From: Olsenella profusa
Lineage (GTDB): Bacteria; Actinomycetota; Coriobacteriia; Coriobacteriales; Atopobiaceae
Reading direction: 5' to 3'
NCBI RefSeq assembly: GCF_016900315.1
Contig: NZ_JACSNQ010000012.1
Coordinates: 1 to 55,390 of the forward strand
Length of the DNA stretch: 55,390 nt
The position numbers and the translations under genes were made by a program. This document shows positions 50,179 to 55,390 of this stretch, in pieces. Below the pieces are notes generated by a model. It saw only the letters and a program-made list of their open reading frames with translations, made no database searches and was not told the origin of the DNA. Within the stretch, counting starts at the first letter, position 1; every line of letters starts with the position of its first letter.

Positions 50179-51950
50179 CGCGCCCCGTCTCCGGGGCGGG
50201 CGTCGCCGCCGCGGCGGCCCTCTCCGCCGCCGCCTTCCTCGCGACGAACGCGTACGCCTCGTGCCTCGCCTCCGCGGGCGGGGACCCCGTCGGCGCCGCC
50301 TCCGCGGCGCTCTCGCAGCTGCCCGGGCACCTCCTGTCCCGCGGCCTCTCGCCCGACCCCTCGGCCGGGCCCGTCGCGGCCGGCGTCGCCGCCGCGTGCG
50401 GGGTCTGGTCCGCGTGGGCGTGGCGCCAGGCCAGGCGCGGCAACTACCGCAGGGGCGAGGAGCACGGCAGCGCCCGCTGGGCGATGCCCGCCGAGATGAG
50501 GCGCTTCGCCGACGCGAGGGACCCGCGCGCCAACGTGATACTCACCAGGCGCTGCTCGCTCGCCTTCGAGCGGCCCGACCACGACCCGCGCTGGGAGCGC
50601 AACCGCAACGTGCTCGTCGTGGGCGGCAGCGGCTCGGGCAAGAGCCGCGGCTTCATAGCCCCGAACGTGATGCAGGCCCACGGGTCCTACTTCGTCACCG
50701 ACCCCAAGGGGACGGTCGCGGCGGGCTCCCGCGCGGCGCTCGAGGCGGAGGGCTACGAGGTGAGGGTCTTCGACACCGTGGACCCCTCGCGCAGCGACCG
50801 CTACAACCCCATCGCCTACCTCGAGCGCGAGGCCGACATCGTGCGCTTCGCCGACTGCCTCGTGGAGAACACCACCGGCGACCGCGAGCGGGCCTCGGAC
50901 CCGTTCTGGCCCGCGGCCGAGAAGCTGCTCTACACGGCGCTCGTCGCCTACCTCGTCTACCACTGCCCGGAGCGGGACCGCAGCCTCCCGGGCGTGCTCA
51001 CGCTGCTGTCGCTCGCCGAGGCGCGGGACGACGACGAGGCCTACCTGAGCCCGCTCGACCTGCTGTTCCGCGAGATCGAGACCGGGATGCGCTGCGTCGG
51101 GCCCCGCGAGGGCGCCGCGCGCTCGCCGCGCGACTTCGCCGACGGCGGGGTCTCCTGGGTCAGGGTCGCCGACCCCGTGCCGCCCGAGGCCGACTTCGCG
51201 CTCGGGCGCTACCGGGCATTCCGCGCCGCGGCGGGCAAGACCCTCAAGTCGATCATCGTCTCGTGCAACGCGCGGCTCGCGCCGCTGGCGGTGGACGAGA
51301 TGCGCGCCCTGCTCTCCGCCGACGACATGTCGCTGCGCCTCATGGGCGAGCCCGGCGCGCGCCGGGCGGTCTTCTGCGTCATGTCCGACACCAACCGGAC
51401 CTACTCGTTCCTGCACGCGGTGATGATGTGGCAGGCGGTCGACCTGCTGTGCGACCGCGCGCTCGAGGCGCACGGGGGCTCGCTCCCGACGCCGGTGAGC
51501 TTCCTGCTCGACGAGTTCGCCAACATCGGCCGCATGCCCGACGTGGAGAAGTCCATCGCCGTGGTGCGCAGCCGCAACATGTCCATCTCGCCCGTCGTCC
51601 AGTCCATGTCCCAGCTCAAGGCCGCCTACGGCGACGCCGCGCAGACCATCGTCGACTGCTGCGACACGCTGCTGTTCCTCGGCGGCAAGTCCACCGAGAC
51701 CGCCCGCGAGATCGCGGAGTCGGTCGGCAAGGAGACGGTGACGGCGCTCACGCTCAACGAGACGCGCGGCGCCTCGAGGAGCTCGACGAGCAACTACCAG
51801 ATAGCGGAGCGCGACCTGATCCAGGCCGCGGAGGTCGCCCGGCTCGACCGCCGGCGCGCCGTCGTGCTGATCGCGGGCGCGCGGCCCTTCCTGGACGACA
51901 AGTACGACCCCGCGCGCGACGGGCGGCGCCGGCGCGGGGGGCGAGGGTGA
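50175..51950 (+). CDS. Type IV coupling protein (VirD4/TraG/PcfC-like)
   Basis: A 591-residue membrane-bound ATPase that connects the relaxosome to the transfer channel. Two N-terminal hydrophobic segments (residues about 8-28 and 55-80) precede the motor domain. Walker A is LVVGGSGSGKSRGFIAPN near residue 153. VTDPKGTVAAGSRAAL follows. Walker B is PVSFLLDEFANIGRMPDVEKSIAVVRSRNMSISPVVQSMSQL. The C-terminus ends in a basic Arg/Gly tail. The gene follows PcfB-like DUF3801 with overlap. Assignment is firm. Confidence 0.95.
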   Translation: MTRPVSGAGVAAAAALSAAAFLATNAYASCLASAGGDPVGAASAALSQLPGHLLSRGLSPDPSAGPVAAGVAAACGVWSAWAWRQARRGNYRRGEEHGSARWAMPAEMRRFADARDPRANVILTRRCSLAFERPDHDPRWERNRNVLVVGGSGSGKSRGFIAPNVMQAHGSYFVTDPKGTVAAGSRAALEAEGYEVRVFDTVDPSRSDRYNPIAYLEREADIVRFADCLVENTTGDRERASDPFWPAAEKLLYTALVAYLVYHCPERDRSLPGVLTLLSLAEARDDDEAYLSPLDLLFREIETGMRCVGPREGAARSPRDFADGGVSWVRVADPVPPEADFALGRYRAFRAAAGKTLKSIIVSCNARLAPLAVDEMRALLSADDMSLRLMGEPGARRAVFCVMSDTNRTYSFLHAVMMWQAVDLLCDRALEAHGGSLPTPVSFLLDEFANIGRMPDVEKSIAVVRSRNMSISPVVQSMSQLKAAYGDAAQTIVDCCDTLLFLGGKSTETAREIAESVGKETVTALTLNETRGASRSSTSNYQIAERDLIQAAEVARLDRRRAVVLIAGARPFLDDKYDPARDGRRRRGGRG

Positions 51951-51980
51951 GGGGCGCGGCGGCCGCGCCTGGGCGCCTGG

Positions 51981-52010
51981 GCACCGGGGAGCTTCCACCC
52001 TCCCCGGTGC
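51981..52010. repeat. Perfect 11-bp stem-loop between coupling protein and VirB2-like gene
   Basis: GCACCGGGGAG (51981-51991) pairs with CTCCCCGGTGC (52000-52010) around an eight-base loop. Further GC-rich complementary segments flank it (GGCGGCCGC and GCGGCCGCC). A second smaller hairpin lies near 52030-52051. There is no T-tract; it may protect the mRNA or attenuate. Confidence 0.8.
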
Positions 52011-52108
52011 GGCCGCCGCCAGAACACTCGGGAGCGGCGGGCGCTCCCGGGCGGATTCTACCACGCGCGCCGGGCGGCCCGCCCCGCCGGAGCGCAGAGA
52101 GGGGGCAC

Positions 52109-52324
52109 ATGCTCAACGAGATCATCGGGCTCGTGTCGGGGTGCGTCACGTTCCTCGGCGGGTTCCTCATCGTGTGGGGCGCCGTGTCGCTCGGCCTCGC
52201 CATCCGCGAGCAGCAGGGCGGCGCCCAGATCGCGAGCGCGATCTCCACCATCGCGGGCGGCGCGATCATCGTCGCGGCCGCCGTCTACTTCGGCATGCTC
52301 GACACGAGCTGGCTCCCGGCGTAG
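52109..52324 (+). CDS. VirB2-like small membrane protein (Maff2 type)
   Basis: A 71-residue protein with two membrane helices: EIIGLVSGCVTFLGGFLIVWGAVSLGLAI and SAISTIAGGAIIVAAAVYF. They are joined by the short loop REQQGGAQIA. It matches the small Maff2-type proteins at the VirB2 position of conjugative elements, which probably form the pilus-like or channel part. AGAGAGGGGG precedes the ATG at 52109. It ends nine bases before the VirB3-like gene. Confidence 0.85.
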   Translation: MLNEIIGLVSGCVTFLGGFLIVWGAVSLGLAIREQQGGAQIASAISTIAGGAIIVAAAVYFGMLDTSWLPA

Positions 52325-52333
52325 GGGGCGGCC

Positions 52334-52744
52334 GTGCTGAGCGTGTCGGTCCACAAGGACATCACCGAGTACCACGAGAAGATCGCCGGGAAGATGAGCG
52401 CCCGCACGCTCGCGTGCGTGTCCGGGGGCCTCGCCGCCTCGGTTGCCTCCGCGGCGGCGCTGAACCTGCTGCTGGGGGTGGCGCCGTCAGACGCGACCCT
52501 GCCGGTCATGGCGTGCTCGCTGCCCTTCTGGCTGCTGGGGTTCTGGCGGCCGCACGGGCTGCCACCGGAGCGGTTCGTCCCGCTGTGGGCGGCGCACGCC
52601 CGCAGGCGGGGGCCGCTGCTCTACCGGCCGGTCGCGCTGCCGGCCTCGGGCCCCGCGCCCGAGCGGAGGGACCGCGCCTACGCGCGGAGGATGAGAAGGA
52701 AGGGGGCCGAGGCGCATGCGCCGAGCCAGGGAACCGAGGGGTAA
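52334..52744 (+). CDS. PrgI/VirB3-like conjugation membrane protein
   Basis: A 136-residue protein. The start LSVSVHKDITEYHEKIAGKMSARTLACVSGGLAASVASAAALNLLLG and the second hydrophobic segment ATLPVMACSLPFWLLGF match PrgI-family proteins, which are VirB3-like inner-membrane parts of the transfer channel. The C-terminal half is basic and Pro-rich. It starts at GTG and overlaps the VirB4-like gene by 29 bases, as VirB3 and VirB4 are often linked or fused. Confidence 0.87.
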   Translation: MLSVSVHKDITEYHEKIAGKMSARTLACVSGGLAASVASAAALNLLLGVAPSDATLPVMACSLPFWLLGFWRPHGLPPERFVPLWAAHARRRGPLLYRPVALPASGPAPERRDRAYARRMRRKGAEAHAPSQGTEG

Positions 52745-55178
52745 GCACAGCAGGCCGACGCCGCGCCGGCCGTCGAGGGAGTCGGTGGGCCGGCGCGTCC
52801 GCCGCCAGGAGCGCGAGCTCTCGCGCGCCGGGGAGGACCGCCGCCGTGCCCGCGCGGCCGCCAGGGACGTGTACTCGGCCATCGGATACGAGGCCATGTT
52901 CCCCGACGGCATCTGCGAGGTCGAGGAGGGACTGTTCTCCATGAGCCTGGAGCTGCCCGACATCAGCTACCAGTCCGCGCGCGAGGAGACGCAGCGGGCG
53001 ATGTTCTCCGCCTACTGCCAGCTCTGGGACTACTTCGGGGCGGACAGCTCGGCGCAGCTCACCATCGCCAACTCGCCGCTGCCCGCCGACGAGATCGGCG
53101 CGCGCTCGTTCTTCCGCGAGGAGGGCGAGACCGCGGCGCTCGCGCGCGAGTACAACAGGATCCTCAACGCGAAGATGCGCGAGGGGGTGTCCAACCTCGT
53201 GCGGCGCCGCTGGCTCACCTTCTCGGTGGCCTCCACCTCCGCCGAGGCGGCCGCGCCGCGCCTCGCGCGCATGCGCAACGACGCGGTCCAGACGCTCGCG
53301 CGCATCCGCTGCCAGGCCCGCCAGCTCGACGGGGCCGAGCGCCTAGCGGCGATCTCCTCGCAGCTGCTCCCCGGGCGCCGGCTCGCATTCGACTGGGGCA
53401 TGGTCGCCCCGCAGACGGGCCTGCGGACCAAGGACGTCGTGGCGCCCTCCTCGATCGACCTCAAGCCGGGCGGCTCGCCCGCGCTCATGAGGCTCGACGG
53501 GACGTGGTGCCAGGTCCTGACGCTGCGCCGCTTCGGCAGCGAGCTCGGCGACCGCTGCATCGCCGACGTCATCGACCTGCCGGTCCCGCTCACCGTCTCG
53601 CTCCACGTCCAGCCCATGGACCGCGCACGCGCGGTCGCCTACGTGAAGCAGCGCATCGCGTGGATGGACAAGGAGATCATCGACGAGCAGGTGCGCGCGG
53701 TGAAGAAGGGCTACGACTACGACATCCTGCCCTCCGAGCTCAAGTACTCGAAGGAGGAGGCGCTCGACCTGCTCGACCACCTCCAGACCAAGAACCAGCG
53801 GCTGTTCCTCTACGCGGGGCTCGTGGCGGTGTTCGCCTCCTCGCGCGAGGAGCTCGACGACCGCGTGGTGCAGGTCGTGTCCACGGCGCGGCGCAACTCC
53901 ATCGACGCCGAGCCGCTCGCCTACCGCCAGCTCCAGGGCCTCAACTCGGTCCTGCCGCTCGGGCACAACCACGTCGGCCCCACGCGCATGATGACGACCG
54001 CCCAGGTCGCCGTGCAGATGCCCTTCGCGACGCAGGAGCTCTTCGACGAGGGCGGCGGCTACTACGGGCAGAACAAGCAGTCCTCGAACCTCGTGCTGTG
54101 CGACCGCAAGCGGCTCGCGAGCCCGATGGGCTACGTCGCCGGCAAGCCCGGCAGCGGCAAGTCCTTCTCGGTCAAGCGCGAGATCGAGAACACGATCCTG
54201 GCGCACCCCGGCGACCAGGTGGTCGTCTTCGACCCCGCCGGGGAGTACTCGCCGCTCGTGGAGGCCAACGGCGGGCGCGTGCTCAGGCTCGCCCCCGGCG
54301 CCGACACGCACCTGAACCCGCTCGACATGTCCGACGTGGCGCACCAGCCGCCCGCCGTGCAGATGGCGTTCAAGATCGACGCCGTGACGGCGCTGTCCTC
54401 GGCGACCATGGCCGAGGGCTCGGAGGGGCTCACCGAGGCGGACCGCTCGGTCATCGCCCGCTGCGTCGAGGCGGCCTACGCCGCGACGGCGGGCGCGACC
54501 CCGACCCTCGGCGACCTCTACAACCAGCTGCGGGCGCAGCCCGAGCGGGAGGCGCGCGACATGGCGCTGCGCTACGAGCGCTACGTCTCCGGCGCCATGT
54601 CGTTCTTCAACCACCAGAGCGACGCGGGATTCGACCGGCGCGTGACCTGCGTCGAGTTCAAGGACCTCGGCGGCTCCATGCGCACCTTCGGCATGCTCGC
54701 CGCCCTGGAGGCGGCGCGCAACCTCATGTACCGCAACTTCGAGCGCGGGGTCACGACCTGGCTCTACATCGACGAGGTCCAGTCGCTGTTCTCGCATCCC
54801 GCCATCATCAGCTACTTCTCCCGCTTCTGGGCGGAGGGGCGCAAGTTCAACCTGATCTGCACCGGAATCACGCAGAACTCGGTCTACATGCTCGGCCACC
54901 AGGAGGCGCGCAACCTCATCCTCAACTCCGACTTCATCCTGCTCCACAAGCAGTCGCCCGTGGACCGCGAGGCATGGGCGGAGCTGCTCGACCTCTCCGA
55001 GCAGGAGGAGGGCTTCATCGACGAGTCCGTCGAGGCGGGCGAGGGGCTGCTCGTCGCGGGCGCGGCGCGCATCCCCATCAAGGACAACTTCCCGCGCGGG
55101 CGGCTCTACGACCTGTTCAACACCAAGCCCGACGAGGTCGCCGAGCTCAGGCGCGCGGCCCGCGGGGAGGGCAGGTAG
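52716..55178 (+). CDS. VirB4-like conjugation ATPase
   Basis: An 820-residue ATPase that powers the transfer channel. The first 50 residues are very basic. The N-terminal channel-interacting half spans to about residue 460. Walker A is GYVAGKPGSGKSFSVKREIENTI, Walker B is TWLYIDEVQSLFSHPAIISYFSRFWAEGRKFNLICTGITQNS, and VVFDPAGEYSPLVEANGG lies between, as in VirB4/TraC. SFFNHQSD and LRRAARGEGR close the protein. It is full length, with no break. Confidence 0.95.
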   Translation: MRRAREPRGKHSRPTPRRPSRESVGRRVRRQERELSRAGEDRRRARAAARDVYSAIGYEAMFPDGICEVEEGLFSMSLELPDISYQSAREETQRAMFSAYCQLWDYFGADSSAQLTIANSPLPADEIGARSFFREEGETAALAREYNRILNAKMREGVSNLVRRRWLTFSVASTSAEAAAPRLARMRNDAVQTLARIRCQARQLDGAERLAAISSQLLPGRRLAFDWGMVAPQTGLRTKDVVAPSSIDLKPGGSPALMRLDGTWCQVLTLRRFGSELGDRCIADVIDLPVPLTVSLHVQPMDRARAVAYVKQRIAWMDKEIIDEQVRAVKKGYDYDILPSELKYSKEEALDLLDHLQTKNQRLFLYAGLVAVFASSREELDDRVVQVVSTARRNSIDAEPLAYRQLQGLNSVLPLGHNHVGPTRMMTTAQVAVQMPFATQELFDEGGGYYGQNKQSSNLVLCDRKRLASPMGYVAGKPGSGKSFSVKREIENTILAHPGDQVVVFDPAGEYSPLVEANGGRVLRLAPGADTHLNPLDMSDVAHQPPAVQMAFKIDAVTALSSATMAEGSEGLTEADRSVIARCVEAAYAATAGATPTLGDLYNQLRAQPEREARDMALRYERYVSGAMSFFNHQSDAGFDRRVTCVEFKDLGGSMRTFGMLAALEAARNLMYRNFERGVTTWLYIDEVQSLFSHPAIISYFSRFWAEGRKFNLICTGITQNSVYMLGHQEARNLILNSDFILLHKQSPVDREAWAELLDLSEQEEGFIDESVEAGEGLLVAGAARIPIKDNFPRGRLYDLFNTKPDEVAELRRAARGEGR

Positions 55179-55181
55179 CCG

Positions 55182-55390
55182 GTGGCGGCGCCCGGCCGCG
55201 CGCCGGAGGAACCCTCGGCCCTCGCCCGGCGCGGCTCGACCGACGCCGTGCGCGCGGGGCTCGTCAGGGGGTCCTCCGAGAGGGCCCGGAGGGTGTCGCG
55301 CGGCGGGCCGCGCGACAGGCCCGGAGCGGAGGGCGGACGGGGGCCTCGGGCGGGGGCGCCCGCCGCAGGGGAGGCCGTGCGCCGGTCGCG
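55182..55390 (+). CDS. Probable start of the next conjugation gene, cut by the window end
   Basis: A frame from GTG 55182 stays open to the last base, encoding about 69 residues rich in Arg, Gly, Ala and Pro. GGGGAGGGCAGG lies just upstream, and the gene would begin three bases after the VirB4-like stop. In related elements the gene here is VirB6-like or a cell-wall hydrolase. The visible part is a low-complexity basic leader, so function cannot be judged. Confidence 0.4.
   Translation, partial: MAAPGRAPEEPSALARRGSTDAVRAGLVRGSSERARRVSRGGPRDRPGAEGGRGPRAGAPAAGEAVRRS

Larger units (their letters stand above)
47224..55390 (+). mobile_element. Integrative conjugative element, left part; continues beyond the window
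   Basis: From the tRNA's 3' end to the window edge, all genes run on the plus strand and belong to regulation, replication loading and a VirB/VirD4-type conjugation system. Order: two MerR-like HTH proteins, winged-helix protein, DnaC-like loader, DUF3801, coupling protein, VirB2-, VirB3- and VirB4-like proteins. GC and style are even higher than the chromosome, and no 12-mer repeats are present. Integrase, relaxase and the far attachment site are not in the window. The 417-bp stretch 47224-47640 has a terminator and a promoter but no convincing gene. Confidence 0.88.

Overview
The window looks like the chromosome of a high-GC, fermentative actinobacterium of the Coriobacteriia, most likely Olsenella-like (Atopobiaceae). 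This is inferred from the roughly two-thirds GC coding style, short compact operons, an anaerobe's enzyme set (enolase, a phosphofructokinase with pyrophosphate-type residues, a lactate/malate-type dehydrogenase, a CBS-containing family II pyrophosphatase) and a Coriobacteriia-style conjugative element. No database search was possible, so genus is an inference.

Layout. 1-3.7 kb: the start of a prepilin peptidase gene, an acyltransferase-3 membrane protein, a CDF metal exporter and a PTH2 peptidyl-tRNA hydrolase. 3.7-4.0 kb: a five-unit hairpin array. 4.1-5.8 kb: cysK-cysE (cysteine synthesis). 5.9-9.0 kb (minus): an operon of an esterase-fold protein with a long Lys/Ala/Pro tail, an ATP-grasp ligase and a GNAT. 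9.3-12.7 kb: DUF1846, a Cof-type HAD and type I asparaginase. 12.9-15.6 kb (minus): an ABC exporter pair whose promoter contains a C10/G10 tract. 15.8-19.0 kb (minus): ldh and ettA, separated by a second five-unit hairpin array. 19.2-25.9 kb (plus): pyrophosphatase, HD phosphohydrolase, trmB, a DUF3825 protein and icd. 26-33.2 kb: GNAT, DUF218, eno, phosphofructokinase and a minus-strand run of small metabolic/stress genes. 33.3-37.4 kb: a visibly AT-richer island (NUDIX, PLD-DEAH helicase-DUF3427, unknown gene) that resembles a defence cassette. 37.5-43.2 kb: HAD, Fic, Ser/Thr kinase plus HTH, and FxLYD-like genes, bracketed by two palindromic arrays of 41-42 bp units. 43.3-46.9 kb: a stand-alone JetD/DUF2220-like protein, glnB/K-amt and a SnoaL-like protein. 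47.0-47.2 kb: a 5' half-copy of tRNA-fMet followed by an intact tRNA-fMet. 47.2 kb to the end: the start of an integrative conjugative element (HTH regulators, replication loader, DUF3801/PcfB, VirD4-type coupling protein, VirB2/VirB3/VirB4-like proteins).

The most striking content lies between genes. (1) A 12-mer, GGCGAGAAGAAC, occurs 21 times exactly by my hand count on both strands (between genes, inside linkers, and as inverted pairs), yet I found none in the AT-rich island or the conjugative element. (2) Two unlinked arrays each contain exactly five 48-bp palindromes with 14-bp spacers, locked to a 62-bp period. (3) Two further arrays of 41-42 bp units are arranged as mirror images about a centre. 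(4) A nested palindrome of two 13-mers at 21-bp period sits between convergent genes. I know of no description of these, but novelty was not checked.
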